Below, piece by piece: positions 55,109 to 63,950 of a stretch of 64,000 nucleotides of DNA (positions are counted from its first letter, which is position 1; every line of letters begins with the position of its first letter). The DNA comes from Guptibacillus hwajinpoensis. Lineage in GTDB: Bacteria; Bacillota; Bacilli; Bacillales; Guptibacillaceae. The position numbers and the translations under genes are program-made. The notes under the pieces are model-generated. The model was given only the letters and a program-made list of their open reading frames with translations. It was not told the DNA's origin and made no database searches. The DNA lies in NCBI RefSeq assembly GCF_020171785.1, contig NZ_JAIVAE010000003.1, positions 372,001 through 436,000 on the forward strand, read 5' to 3'.

Positions 55109-55588
55109 TTAACTATGATTAACAGCTTGTTCTGACGGTTCTTTATCTTCCTGCTTTTGACAGCGATAACAGATTCCATGAAACGTTAGACGATGATCTT
55201 TGATTTTAAAATTCCAATCGTTTTCAACTATTTTTTCTACATCTCCAAGCAAATCTTCCTGAATTTCATCTACTGCACCACACTCAATACAAACCAGGTG
55301 ATGATGAAAATGGGCAGCACCCTCTTGTCTTAGATCAAACCTTGACACACCATCGCCAAAATTGATTTTATCAACGATTTTCAATTCAGCTAGTAGCTCA
55401 AGTGTACGATAAACCGTTGCTAGGCCAATTTCAGGAGATTTCTCTTTAACGAGTAAATACACATCTTCAGCGCTTAAATGGTCTTCTTCGTTCTCAAGAA
55501 GGACCCGTACGGTTGCTTCCCGTTGAGGTGTTAGCTTATAGCTTTGAGAATGAAGATGTTTCTTAATTCGATCGATTCTGCTTTCCAT
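55109..55588 (-). CDS. fur: Ferric uptake regulator Fur
   Basis: An iron-responsive repressor of about 159 residues. The winged helix (~20-85, LTPQREATVRVLLE ... GLATVYRTLELL) and the metal dimerisation domain with HHHLVCIECG and CYRC-type zinc cysteines are intact. Sequence and place before yqzK-xerD favour Fur over PerR or Zur. The start is ATG 55588 (MESRIDRIKK) with GGGAGGG upstream. Two Fur-box-like sites lie upstream, which suggests autoregulation. Confidence 0.94.
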   Translation of the reverse strand: MESRIDRIKKHLHSQSYKLTPQREATVRVLLENEEDHLSAEDVYLLVKEKSPEIGLATVYRTLELLAELKIVDKINFGDGVSRFDLRQEGAAHFHHHLVCIECGAVDEIQEDLLGDVEKIVENDWNFKIKDHRLTFHGICYRCQKQEDKEPSEQAVNHS

Positions 55589-55652
55589 GTCCCATTTCCC
55601 TCCCTCGATCGATGCCATTTTCATTATAAGCAGTAGGCAAAACGGTGTCAAA

Positions 55653-55667
55653 TTAAAATTATTATCA
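55653..55667. promoter_or_regulatory. Fur-box-like site 1 upstream of fur
   Basis: On the minus strand TGATAATAATTTTAA matches the Bacillus Fur 7-1-7 motif TGATAATNATTATCA with three differences. It lies 65 bases upstream of fur. Confidence 0.45.
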
Positions 55668-55675
55668 ACCCAAAA

Positions 55676-55690
55676 TTGTAATTATTATCA
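55676..55690. promoter_or_regulatory. Fur-box-like site 2 upstream of fur
   Basis: On the minus strand TGATAATAATTACAA matches the 7-1-7 motif with two differences. It is 23 bases from site 1 (start to start), about two helical turns, so both would face the same side. PerR recognition is also possible. Confidence 0.5.
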
Positions 55691-55709
55691 TCTGATATTT
55701 ATTTCAATA

Positions 55710-56351
55710 TCATTTTATATCTATAACTGCTTTTATTAATCCAGGTGACAAATAGGCTTCAAACCACGCTGCAACACATAAGATCATCAAAGCACACAAA
55801 ATAAGAGCCGAAAACCTCATGAATGGAGGGAAGATTGGTTCTGACCTTCTTTTCATAACTAATTGTTTCATTAGCCTAAGTGAAAATGTTAAAGAAGCTG
55901 TAGCTACCACAATCATTACCGGAACGGCAAGAATGTTTTGTGGAAATACAGATACGAAAGCCAACAAAAATCCTTTCCAACTCATTTGGTTAACTAGAAA
56001 CCCTACAGTAAATCCTACAACAATTCCTTTTAGAAAAAGCATCACTAACACAATAGGGAGACCGATAATTGTAAGACCAAGAAGCCACATCAAACCGATA
56101 TACTTCGCATAGTGTGTTAAACTTTGCTGAAACATTTCAGAAGATGATGCAAATTGGCCATCGGATACCTGTCCAAAAAAACGACTTAAATAAACCGCAA
56201 GATCTTCTTTTTGAGTAAAACTTAAACTATTTACGATAACAGCTCCAAACACAATTCCCATCAGAAACAAAACCGCAATAAATGTGTAGAGAGATAACTG
56301 ATCTGATAGATGAGCGGATATCATTTGCTTTAGACGTCTACTACGATTCAT
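55710..56351 (-). CDS. spoIIM: Stage II sporulation protein M
   Basis: A 213-residue membrane protein with about five hydrophobic segments and a basic N-terminus (MNRSRRLKQM). With SpoIID and SpoIIP it forms the septal peptidoglycan hydrolase complex that drives forespore engulfment. SpoIIM is the membrane scaffold. Length is normal; GGGGGAAG precedes the ATG. The gene lies between fur and the endonuclease Q gene, as in B. subtilis. Confidence 0.94.
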   Translation of the reverse strand: MNRSRRLKQMISAHLSDQLSLYTFIAVLFLMGIVFGAVIVNSLSFTQKEDLAVYLSRFFGQVSDGQFASSSEMFQQSLTHYAKYIGLMWLLGLTIIGLPIVLVMLFLKGIVVGFTVGFLVNQMSWKGFLLAFVSVFPQNILAVPVMIVVATASLTFSLRLMKQLVMKRRSEPIFPPFMRFSALILCALMILCVAAWFEAYLSPGLIKAVIDIK

Positions 56352-56423
56352 ACGTCTTCCCCCTTCATACCACCTTTGGTAAAGTCTATGAAAAGGGAGT
56401 GAAACGTATGACTAATCGATAGA

Positions 56424-57587
56424 TTATCTCTTCTGCTTGATGACCTTGCCGTATGTCCCACCGCCGCCTTGTTTTAAGGCAAGTTCTCCACTTCGTGAAA
56501 GGACAATTAGATGAGCGAGTGGTTCACCTACTACATTAGCCAAATCACTTTCGCTAACGGCGTGGAGAATGTTCATTTCGGTTCCAAAAACAGCTAAAAG
56601 CCGTTCGAATGTTTTCGGACCAAGTCCTGGGAGAAAATCTAAGGGAACATGGTGAATATAAGGCGGGCGCATAGGATGAGTGGAAGCTGAACTTAATTCT
56701 TGAATTCGATTCAATACTCCTTTCACTATTTTATGACTACCACAAACTTCGCAATACGTTTGAATTACAGGGGTGTGACATTGAGCACAACTAGTTCTAT
56801 AATATTTACCTAACTTTGGGCTTAAGCCGAAATTCGCTTTAATCCCCCGGCCTTCACCCCCTTTTAAAGCCTTCGACCATTCTGTAAATGACGCCTCTCT
56901 TACAGATAATAGCTGATATTCCCTAGCCATTTTTTGTATGGAGTGCGCATCGGAATTAGTTAAATAAGGGAAAGGATGAAGCTCGTGGATCTGGTCTGCC
57001 ATTTGCGTATCTGATGAAAGTCCTAGTTCAATTCCGTCTATTTTATTAAGATCTAGCACTTCACTTATTGACCGATGAACCCCTTTACCATAAAGACTTT
57101 TAAATGGTGTAAATACATGAGCAGGTATGAATAAACCAGCAAGTTCTTTTGTTTTCTCCTGAATAACTTCAGCCTTTTCATAGATCCGCTGTGAGCTAAG
57201 CGAGATGTTTTTCATGCGAGAATTAAGCCATTCTGAAAAATGTTTCATTTTTGATAAATTCGGCAAATACACTAATACGTGAATGGGACCATGGCAGTTT
57301 TCATCATAGATTTCAATTTCGGTTCCTAAAATGAGCGTAAGCGAACCGAAACGAATGCCACCATCTTTCAATTCATGTCCTTGACCTCTACCAATGTATT
57401 CTTCTAACTCTGCCATCACTTCAGGAACGTGACAATCAATGACACCAATCATATCAAGACCTTTTCTCGATCTCGCTTCTTTTAAGATTGTAGAAAGAGT
57501 TAAAGACTTTGCTCCTGTTATTTTCACTGCTTTATTGGTCCTTGTTCTCCCAATATGGATATGGAAGTCTGCATAACATAACTTCAT
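56424..57587 (-). CDS. yqxK: Endonuclease Q family protein (YqxK)
   Basis: A 387-residue PHP-domain nuclease. The metal motifs FHIHIG (~8), GVIDCHVPE (~48), GTEIEIYDE (~88), IPAHVFTPF (~155) and TNSDAHS (~215) follow PHP order. A zinc ribbon (CAQCHTPVIQTYCEVCG) lies at ~270. A C-terminal helix-hairpin-helix (LPGLGPKTFERL) follows. Characterised EndoQ cuts 5' of deaminated bases such as uracil and hypoxanthine. The ATG overlaps the nudF stop (ATGA). Confidence 0.88.
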   Translation of the reverse strand: MKLCYADFHIHIGRTRTNKAVKITGAKSLTLSTILKEARSRKGLDMIGVIDCHVPEVMAELEEYIGRGQGHELKDGGIRFGSLTLILGTEIEIYDENCHGPIHVLVYLPNLSKMKHFSEWLNSRMKNISLSSQRIYEKAEVIQEKTKELAGLFIPAHVFTPFKSLYGKGVHRSISEVLDLNKIDGIELGLSSDTQMADQIHELHPFPYLTNSDAHSIQKMAREYQLLSVREASFTEWSKALKGGEGRGIKANFGLSPKLGKYYRTSCAQCHTPVIQTYCEVCGSHKIVKGVLNRIQELSSASTHPMRPPYIHHVPLDFLPGLGPKTFERLLAVFGTEMNILHAVSESDLANVVGEPLAHLIVLSRSGELALKQGGGGTYGKVIKQKR

Positions 57588-58126
57588 TTCATCAGCTTCA
57601 TTTTTAAATACATGATCGCATATGCCGTTTTTGCGTCATGAATCTCCTGGCTATCTAGCATTTCTTCCATTTCTTCTATTGATAAATGAAGCAGATCAAG
57701 AAATTCATCTTCATCAGCGGACTGTTCTCCCTTTTTCGTTAATCCTTTGGCAACATATAAATGGACAAGCTCATTAGCAAAGCCCGGAGAAGTATAGAAC
57801 GAAATCACTTTTTCAAGTTTCTCACACGTATAACCGGTTTCTTCTTCTAGTTCACGCACAGCAGTTAATTCAGGCTCTTCACCTTGCTCAAGTTTACCTG
57901 CTGGTATCTCTACAATCGCTTTGCCAAGCGCTTTGCGATATTGCCTAACCGCGAGTATTTTATCATCAGGTGTTTGAGCAATAATTGCAACGGCACCGGG
58001 ATGATCAATTAATTCTCGCTTGCTTTGTTTACCGTTCGGTAACTGCACATCCTCTACTCTAACGTCAATAATCCGACCTTCATAAATGGTTTCTGAGTGC
58101 AAGGTCTTTTCATATAAATGGTCCAT
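57584..58126 (-). CDS. nudF: ADP-ribose pyrophosphatase (Nudix)
   Basis: Hydrolyses ADP-ribose to AMP and ribose 5-phosphate. The Nudix box is exact: G-x5-E-x7-REUxEExGU as GKLEQGEEPE followed by REEL-type LTAVRELEEETGY, near residues 78-100. The 180-residue length is normal. GGAGATGATGAAGC precedes the ATG. It is coupled to the endonuclease Q gene and divergent from mciZ. Confidence 0.94.
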   Translation of the reverse strand: MDHLYEKTLHSETIYEGRIIDVRVEDVQLPNGKQSKRELIDHPGAVAIIAQTPDDKILAVRQYRKALGKAIVEIPAGKLEQGEEPELTAVRELEEETGYTCEKLEKVISFYTSPGFANELVHLYVAKGLTKKGEQSADEDEFLDLLHLSIEEMEEMLDSQEIHDAKTAYAIMYLKMKLMK

Positions 58127-58238
58127 TGCTTCATCATCTCCTGGTTCTAAAAATTATAATCGATACATAAAGTCTATCACATGAGACAAATAATAGGGAA
58201 AGATAGCACCGTATCGAACTATTTAGGAGGTCTTGTTT

Positions 58239-58397
58239 ATGAAAGTTTATATTCAGCCGAATGGGATTACGATGGTTGGAAAACCAAAGCAAATTCAATT
58301 AATGATCAGACACTATATGAATCATTATGATACGATTGAAGAATGGATTCATGCCCCTGCAGTTCGTACAAAATCGCACTTGAGATTAATTCAATAA
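58239..58397 (+). CDS. mciZ: MciZ, sporulation inhibitor of FtsZ
   Basis: A 52-residue ORF with TAGGAGG upstream of ATG 58239. MKVYIQPNGITMVGKPKQI and the following region ending EEWIHAP align well with the 40-residue B. subtilis MciZ (MKV..., VGK, W-I near the end). The gene also lies in the conserved place between nudF and the aldo/keto reductase. MciZ is made in the mother cell and caps FtsZ filaments. The protein here has 12 extra C-terminal residues (AVRTKSHLRLIQ). Confidence 0.82.
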   Translation: MKVYIQPNGITMVGKPKQIQLMIRHYMNHYDTIEEWIHAPAVRTKSHLRLIQ

Positions 58398-58400
58398 ACA

Positions 58401-58433
58401 AGAAACGCTGCCAGATATTTTGGCAGCGTTTCT
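58401..58433. terminator. Bidirectional terminator between mciZ and the isochorismatase-family gene
   Basis: Perfect 13-bp arms AGAAACGCTGCCA / TGGCAGCGTTTCT with a seven-base loop, lying between two convergent stop codons (58397 and 58437). Confidence 0.75.
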
Positions 58434-58436
58434 GCT

Positions 58437-58976
58437 TTAACGAATTTCGGTTTTGAAGATGTTTTTCATTTGCTGTAAAAAAACATCATGATGCTCAGAG
58501 AATGTAGTCATGCATTTGCTTTCTGCAACGGTATGAAATCCTCTTGCATAGGCACCATACGCGGTTAAAAAATCACATATATCGGTACATACGCCTGAGA
58601 GGTGAACGGTGTCTATGTTTTTGCTCTTCAATATTTCTTCGAGGTTTGTATTATAAAAAGCGTCATATTCTTGTTTAGGTACATAGGTTACTTGTGCAAG
58701 ATTTTGATTCGCTTCAAACCAAGTTTTCAATTCCCCATATAAGTCTTGGCCCCAGGATCCGATAACATTATGTACCGGCCAAATCTTAAAGTGCTCATCA
58801 TTTTCTTGATGGGCATCCATACATATGACAACTTCTTTTCCTTCTTCAAGAAACTCGTTTGCGAGCGTGATAATATTTGGAACAATCTGCTGCCCTACTT
58901 TTCCTGAAGTAAGTCCACCTTGATCGTGAATAAAGTCATTGCTCATATCAATAATTAATAACGCTTCTTTCATCAT
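58437..58976 (-). CDS. Isochorismatase-family cysteine hydrolase (nicotinamidase-like)
   Basis: A 179-residue amidohydrolase with the family triad: Asp in IIDMSNDF (~residue 10), Lys in VPKQEYDAF, and Cys in GVCTDICDFLTAYGA (~130). The size and the CTDIC motif resemble the Bacillus nicotinamidase PncA/YueJ, which would recycle nicotinamide to nicotinate. The metal-site D-x-H-x-x-H pattern appears as DAHQEND, with the second His missing at the usual spacing but HF following, so substrate assignment is tentative. Confidence 0.75.
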   Translation of the reverse strand: MMKEALLIIDMSNDFIHDQGGLTSGKVGQQIVPNIITLANEFLEEGKEVVICMDAHQENDEHFKIWPVHNVIGSWGQDLYGELKTWFEANQNLAQVTYVPKQEYDAFYNTNLEEILKSKNIDTVHLSGVCTDICDFLTAYGAYARGFHTVAESKCMTTFSEHHDVFLQQMKNIFKTEIR

Positions 58977-59113
58977 TCTCCCCTCCTAGTGCCTTTACTA
59001 TAGCAGGTGTTTTTTTCATGTGACAAGACACCAATAACCAGCATATCATTGGCGTGAAATCGCTTATAACGGTACACTTGAAATAGAATTAACATTAGGA
59101 GGTATGCTTCGTT

Positions 59114-60025
59114 ATGAAAACCAATCAAATTGGCAATTCAAAGTTGCATGTTAGTGAAATCGGACTAGGAACCATGTCACTAGGAACCGATCGAGCGAAA
59201 GCTGTCTCACTCATTCATGAGGCGATCGATAACGGCGTTACATTTATTGATACAGCAGATTTGTATGACTTCGGTTTAAATGAAGAAATCGTTGGAGAGG
59301 CTTTGCGTGATCGAAGAGATTCAGTTGTTCTTGCAACGAAAGCGGGAAATCACTTTGAAGAAGGAAAAGAGGGATGGTACTGGGACCCGTCTAAAAAGCA
59401 TATTAAGGGAGCCTTAAAAGACAGTTTGAGACGTTTGAAAACAGATCATATTGACCTTTTCCAACTACATGGTGGTACGATTGAAGATCCGATTGATGAA
59501 ACGATCGAGGCTTTCGAGGAATTAAAATCTGAAGGTCTCATTATTGAATATGGGATTTCTAGCATTCGACCAAATGTGATTCGTGAATTTGTAAAGAAAT
59601 CTTCTATCGCTTCAGTCATGATGCAATATAGTATACTAGATCGTCGGCCTGAAGAAGAAATGCTAGATTTATTGCATAACCATAACATTAGTGTCATTGC
59701 TAGGGGTCCTCTCGCTAAAGGAATGTTAACTGATCGATACGATGAAAAAATTAAAGAAGATGGTTTTCTCGACTATTCTAAATTTGATGTTCATGAAACG
59801 GTTAAACAGCTGAATGAGATAAAAGGGGACAAGCGCAATTTGACTCAGACGGCACTTAAATATGCACTTGCTCACCCCGCTGTAGCCACCGTTATTCCCG
59901 GAGCTAGTCGAAGTGAACAACTTCTTGCAAACATTACCGCACAGAATGCTCCAGACTTAACACCCGATGAAGTACAAAAGATACGTGACGTTTCGAAAAA
60001 AAATGTATATGATAAGCATCGTTAA
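59114..60025 (+). CDS. yqkF: Aldo/keto reductase (YqkF-like)
   Basis: A 303-residue NADPH-dependent TIM-barrel oxidoreductase. The catalytic set is Asp (FIDTADLYDFG with Asp and Tyr), Lys (VLATKAGNH) and His (LFQLHGG). Cofactor-binding IPGASRSEQLLANI is near the C-terminus. Physiological substrate is unknown. It is the B. subtilis neighbour of mciZ/nudF (yqkF). GGAGGT precedes the ATG. Confidence 0.87.
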   Translation: MKTNQIGNSKLHVSEIGLGTMSLGTDRAKAVSLIHEAIDNGVTFIDTADLYDFGLNEEIVGEALRDRRDSVVLATKAGNHFEEGKEGWYWDPSKKHIKGALKDSLRRLKTDHIDLFQLHGGTIEDPIDETIEAFEELKSEGLIIEYGISSIRPNVIREFVKKSSIASVMMQYSILDRRPEEEMLDLLHNHNISVIARGPLAKGMLTDRYDEKIKEDGFLDYSKFDVHETVKQLNEIKGDKRNLTQTALKYALAHPAVATVIPGASRSEQLLANITAQNAPDLTPDEVQKIRDVSKKNVYDKHR

Positions 60026-60032
60026 ATTTAAT

Positions 60033-60060
60033 ATAGCGCAGTCATTTGACTGCGCTATTT
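60033..60060 (+). terminator. Terminator after the aldo/keto reductase
   Basis: Perfect 11-bp arms ATAGCGCAGTC / GACTGCGCTAT with a four-base loop (ATTT), then TT and a pyrimidine-rich tail, eight bases after the stop. It may also serve convergent scoB. Confidence 0.72.
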
Positions 60061-60083
60061 CCTTTTCGACTCAAAATTAAAAT

Positions 60084-60755
60084 CTAAAAGGCGTCTAATA
60101 TGGGATTATTTATGATTAGTTCTGGTTCTGTTGACGCTTGAATTTGCTCAATACTATAGCCAGTTGCCACTTCTTTTAATACAAGTCCTTCAACTGTAAT
60201 ATCAAGAACAGCTCGCTCCGTAATAATGCGATTGACAACACCTTTCCCTGTTAGAGGAAGGCTACATGAGTTTAGAATTTTAGGTTCTCCATTTTTGTTA
60301 ACGTGGTCCATAATCACCACAATCCGTTTTGCTCCATGAACGAGATCCATTGCTCCTCCCATTCCTTTAATCATCTTTCCAGGTATCATCCAATTCGCAA
60401 GATCGCCATTCTTCGAAACTTCCATTCCCCCTAAGATGGCCACGTCAATATGTCCTCCTCGAATCATTGCAAATGACTCAGCACTATCAAAATAAGCGGC
60501 TCCTTGCATTGCTGTAACCGTTTCTTTTCCTGCATTAATTAAGTCAGGATCAACCTCGCCTTCACTTGGATAAGGTCCAATACCTAGAAGGCCATTTTCC
60601 GATTGAAGAACGATCTTTTTACCATCTGGAATGTAATTAGCTACCATTGTCGGCATTCCAATTCCCAGATTTACGTAAGAGCCGTCCAGGATTTCTTTTT
60701 CAGCACGTCTTGCAATCTTTTCACGAACTGCTGCTTTATCTACTTTAACCATCAT
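60084..60755 (-). CDS. scoB: 3-oxoacid CoA-transferase subunit B
   Basis: The catalytic subunit of succinyl-CoA:acetoacetate CoA-transferase, 223 residues. The active-site glutamate is in [14 protein letters not shown] (~53), and the family loop [15 protein letters not shown] follows. The pair scoA-scoB forms the enzyme that activates acetoacetate. Seven bases separate it from scoA. Together with the thiolase upstream it allows acetoacetate breakdown to acetyl-CoA. Confidence 0.93.
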   Translation of the reverse strand: MMVKVDKAAVREKIARRAEKEILDGSYVNLGIGMPTMVANYIPDGKKIVLQSENGLLGIGPYPSEGEVDPDLINAGKETVTAMQGAAYFDSAESFAMIRGGHIDVAILGGMEVSKNGDLANWMIPGKMIKGMGGAMDLVHGAKRIVVIMDHVNKNGEPKILNSCSLPLTGKGVVNRIITERAVLDITVEGLVLKEVATGYSIEQIQASTEPELIINNPILDAF

Positions 60756-60762
60756 TAGCCTC

Positions 60763-61449
60763 CTATCGCGTCGTTAATCGCTCAATCTTCTTTTGCTGCT
60801 CACCAACAATAACCTTCTGTACATAAATGCTCGGAGTATGAATAGAATCTGGATCTAACTCTCCAATCCCCACTAATTCTTCTACTTCTGCAACCGTTAC
60901 TTTTCCTGCGGCTGCTACCATTGGGTTAAAGTTGCGTGCCGTTTTGTTGTAGACTAAATTCCCCATTACATCTCCTTTGAGTGCTCGAACAAAGGAAAAA
61001 TCAGCTTGTATCGCTTCTTCAAGTAAGTATTCTTTTCCATTAAATGTTTTTACTTCCTTTCCTTCAGCAATTGGCGTTCCGACGCCGGCTGGAGTATAGA
61101 AGGCCGGGATTCCAGCCCCCCCAGCTCTAATTCGTTCTGCCAGTGTTCCTTGTGGAATGAGCTCCACTTCTAATTCTCCTGAAAGCACCTGTCTTTCAAA
61201 CTCTTTGTTTTCACCAACGTAAGATCCAATCATTTTTTTTATCTGTTTATTTTTAAGAAGCAATCCGAGACCCCATTCATCTACTCCACAGTTGTTTGAT
61301 ATGACTGTTAAGTCCTTCGTTCCTCTCTCTTTTAATGCAAGAATTAAATTCTCTGGAATACCTACTAAGCCAAACCCGCCAACAAGAATCGTTGCCCCGT
61401 CCTGAACATCTTGAACTGCTTCTTGAAATGAATCAAGTATTGGTTTCAT
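60763..61449 (-). CDS. scoA: 3-oxoacid CoA-transferase subunit A
   Basis: A 228-residue partner of ScoB. CoA-binding [13 protein letters not shown] is at ~24-36, and the family motif [15 protein letters not shown] near residue 109. It is in an operon thl-scoA-scoB. AGGAGG precedes the ATG. Confidence 0.93.
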   Translation of the reverse strand: MKPILDSFQEAVQDVQDGATILVGGFGLVGIPENLILALKERGTKDLTVISNNCGVDEWGLGLLLKNKQIKKMIGSYVGENKEFERQVLSGELEVELIPQGTLAERIRAGGAGIPAFYTPAGVGTPIAEGKEVKTFNGKEYLLEEAIQADFSFVRALKGDVMGNLVYNKTARNFNPMVAAAGKVTVAEVEELVGIGELDPDSIHTPSIYVQKVIVGEQQKKIERLTTR

Positions 61450-61470
61450 TTCCTTATACCTCCTGCCATT

Positions 61471-62655
61471 TTAAGTTCGTTCAACAATTGTTGCTACTCC
61501 CTGTCCTCCACCAATACAAAGCGTAGCTAGACCATAGCGCTCATTTCTACGTTTCATTTCATGTAGTAGAGTTACTAGAATTCGAGTGCCACTTGCGCCA
61601 ATCGGATGACCAAGTGCAATAGCCCCACCGTTTACGTTTAAGATTTCTTTATTGAAATCAAGCTCTCTTCCAACGGCAAGAGACTGTGCAGCAAAAGCCT
61701 CATTTGCTTCTACAAGATTCATTTGTTTCATTGAAAGCCCCGCACGTTCAAGTGCTTTCTTCGTAGCCGGAACTGGACCTAGCCCCATAACGCTTGGATC
61801 TACTCCACCGCTTGCATTCGAGCGAATAACAGCAAGGTATTCTATTCCAAGTTCATCTGCCTTCTCTCTACTCATTAAAACAACAGCGGCTGCGCCGTCG
61901 TTAATTCCAGAAGCGTTTCCTGCCGTAACCCCACCGTCTTTCTTGAAAGCCGGTCGTAACTTTGCAAGTTTATCAGCCGTCGTTCCTGGTTTAACGTATT
62001 CATCCGTATCAAATAATAGAGGTTCACCTTTTCGCTGTGGAATAGAAACAGGGAGAATCTCTTCTTTAAATCGTCCTCCTTCAATAGCAGCCTGTGCTTT
62101 TTGTTGACTCCAGGCAGCAAATTCATCCATCTCTTCTCTGGTTAGATGATAATGATCACAAAGGTTCTCAGCAGTAACCCCCATATGATAATCGTTAAAT
62201 GCGCACCATAATCCATCTTGAATCATGCTATCCACCATCTTTTGGTCACCCATTCGCAAGCCTTCTCGCGCTCCGTTTAATAAATAAGGTGCCTGACTCA
62301 TATTCTCCATCCCACCGGCGACAACAATATCTTGATCGCCAAGCATAATAGATTGAGCTCCTAGATGAACAGTTTTCAATCCTGAACCACATACTTTATT
62401 AATTGTCATCGCAGGAGTTGAAACTGGGATTCCCGCTTTAATCGCAGCCTGACGAGCAGGATTTTGTCCGAGACCCGCTTGAAGAACGTTTCCCATAATG
62501 ACTTCTTCCACCTGATCTATCGATAAGCCAGCTTTTTCGATCGCTCCCTTAATGACCGCGGCCCCAAGTTCTGTAGCAGAGATAGATTTTAGTGAACCAT
62601 TAAATGAACCTACCGGCGTTCTGATAGCGCTTACAATTACGACATCTCGACTCAT
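61471..62655 (-). CDS. Acetyl-CoA C-acetyltransferase (thiolase)
   Basis: A 394-residue degradative/biosynthetic thiolase. The nucleophile Cys89 is in [11 protein letters not shown], catalytic His in [17 protein letters not shown], and the second cysteine in [11 protein letters not shown]. It interconverts acetoacetyl-CoA and two acetyl-CoA. It is the first gene of an operon with scoAB, so a ketone-body or branched-chain catabolic role fits. Several thiolase genes exist in Bacillus, so no symbol is given. Confidence 0.92.
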   Translation of the reverse strand: MSRDVVIVSAIRTPVGSFNGSLKSISATELGAAVIKGAIEKAGLSIDQVEEVIMGNVLQAGLGQNPARQAAIKAGIPVSTPAMTINKVCGSGLKTVHLGAQSIMLGDQDIVVAGGMENMSQAPYLLNGAREGLRMGDQKMVDSMIQDGLWCAFNDYHMGVTAENLCDHYHLTREEMDEFAAWSQQKAQAAIEGGRFKEEILPVSIPQRKGEPLLFDTDEYVKPGTTADKLAKLRPAFKKDGGVTAGNASGINDGAAAVVLMSREKADELGIEYLAVIRSNASGGVDPSVMGLGPVPATKKALERAGLSMKQMNLVEANEAFAAQSLAVGRELDFNKEILNVNGGAIALGHPIGASGTRILVTLLHEMKRRNERYGLATLCIGGGQGVATIVERT

Positions 62656-62792
62656 TTCGATTTCCTCCTTATGTATCTATGACTCTCTTCTACATAATTC
62701 TTACTGCATTCAAATAAATCCTTCCTCCAAGTAAGAATTTCCATTATTCAAACGATTCTCTTGCCAGACTCTATTTCCTTTGTTTTAATTAA

Positions 62793-62806
62793 AGATAGCG
62801 CTTACA
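62793..62806. promoter_or_regulatory. Candidate cre site before the HMG-CoA lyase gene
   Basis: AGATAGCGCTTACA matches the right half of the cre consensus fully and the left half partly. It ends 10 bases before the start codon of the lyase and lies in the divergent promoter region shared with the thiolase operon, 138 bases from the thiolase start. Confidence 0.45.
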
Positions 62807-62816
62807 AAGAAGGGTG

Positions 62817-63734
62817 ATGAATGTTTTGCTACCACAACACGCTACAATCATTGAAGTAGGTCCAAGAGATGGGCTTCAAAATGAACAAAATCAGATCAAA
62901 ACAGATGATAAAATCCGTTTTATTAAAGCTCTAAAAGCGGCAGGAATGAAAGAAATAGAGATTACTTCATTTGTCTCACCGAAATGGGTTCCCCAAATGA
63001 AAGATGCCAGTGAAATAGTTAAAACATGCCTTGATGATACTCGGAACTTTGTCTTAGCTCCTAACCGTAAAGGGATAGAGAGAATTAAAGAAACGAATGT
63101 GAAAGCCATAGCACTTTTTGCTGGTGTTAGTAACTCCTTTAATCAAAAGAATAGCAATAAAGGAACAAAGGAGCTTCTTCATGAGCTCTTGCCTTTAGTC
63201 GAAGAATTAAAAGCGGATGGTTACTTCGTTCGAGCCTGTATTTCCACTGCTTTCTATTGCCCATATGAAGGGAAAATAGACGGTAATGATACAATTGACG
63301 TGTGTCAACAATTTGTTAATGCAGGTGTAGATGAATTAAGCGTAGCAGATACTATTGGAATGGCCACTCCAGAGGAATCGCACAACCTTTTTAGCCAACT
63401 TGTAAAGGAGTTTCCAACAACGTTGTTAACAGCGCATTTCCATGATACACGTGGAATGGCCCTTGCTAACATCTATGCATGTCTCCAAGCTGGAATTTCA
63501 AGATTTGATACATCAGCTGGCGGACTAGGTGGCTGCCCTTTCGCCAAAGGAGCGACAGGCAACGTCGCCACAGAAAGTGTTGTTTATATGTTGGAGCGAA
63601 TGGGGATCGAAACAGGTATTAATCTAGAAAAACTAATGGGAGCAATAAATGAGATTGAGCCTCACCTATCTAGATCCATCCTAACACCTTACCGAACGTT
63701 ATATAATAAAGAAAAGGAAGGTTCTATAAAGTAG
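62817..63734 (+). CDS. mvaB: Hydroxymethylglutaryl-CoA lyase
   Basis: Cleaves HMG-CoA to acetyl-CoA and acetoacetate, the last step of leucine degradation. It is a TIM-barrel HMGL-like enzyme of ~305 residues. EVGPRDGLQNE (~13-23) holds the catalytic Arg-Asp, HFHDTRGMAL the metal His, and GGLGGCPFAKGATGN the conserved Cys. The start is ATG 62817, after AAGAAGG; GTG 62814 and TTG 62826 are alternatives. B. subtilis calls it yngG. It is divergent from thiolase-scoAB, which would use the acetoacetate it makes. Confidence 0.92.
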   Translation: MNVLLPQHATIIEVGPRDGLQNEQNQIKTDDKIRFIKALKAAGMKEIEITSFVSPKWVPQMKDASEIVKTCLDDTRNFVLAPNRKGIERIKETNVKAIALFAGVSNSFNQKNSNKGTKELLHELLPLVEELKADGYFVRACISTAFYCPYEGKIDGNDTIDVCQQFVNAGVDELSVADTIGMATPEESHNLFSQLVKEFPTTLLTAHFHDTRGMALANIYACLQAGISRFDTSAGGLGGCPFAKGATGNVATESVVYMLERMGIETGINLEKLMGAINEIEPHLSRSILTPYRTLYNKEKEGSIK

Positions 63735-63761
63735 ACATATAAATATTATGGTAAACCAAAA

Positions 63762-63789
63762 AAATAAGCACACAGAAGTGTGCTTATTT
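63762..63789. terminator. Terminator between mvaB and the small membrane protein gene
   Basis: Perfect 12-bp arms AAATAAGCACAC / GTGTGCTTATTT with a four-base loop (AGAA). An A/T run on each side gives bidirectional use. The stop codon of the convergent small gene (63791-63789) touches one arm. Confidence 0.78.
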
Positions 63790-63950
63790 CACCCTTTAAC
63801 TATAGTTAAAATAATACTATAGATTAGAGCTAGAATTAGTCCACCGATAACCGTAATTCGATCCATCTTTTGACCTTTAAATAGATTCAATACTCCCTTT
63901 ACGGCCATAAATACTACGAAAAAAATAACAAAATACATCAAAAACGTCAC
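63789..63950 (-). CDS. Small two-helix membrane protein, unknown
   Basis: A 53-residue ORF from GTG 63950, ten bases after GGGGGATT; an internal ATG four codons on is also possible. Two hydrophobic segments (~3-17 and ~33-50) flank a short basic loop (FKGQKMDR). The ORF ends at a shared terminator in the same way as other genes here, which supports it being real. Family not recognised. Confidence 0.5.
   Translation of the reverse strand: MTFLMYFVIFFVVFMAVKGVLNLFKGQKMDRITVIGGLILALIYSIILTIVKG

Noticed and set aside
61652-62107. 151-residue plus-strand open frame opposite the thiolase gene
   Set aside because: Shadow of the thiolase coding strand; Ser/Ala/Pro-rich with no recognisable domain and no ribosome site.
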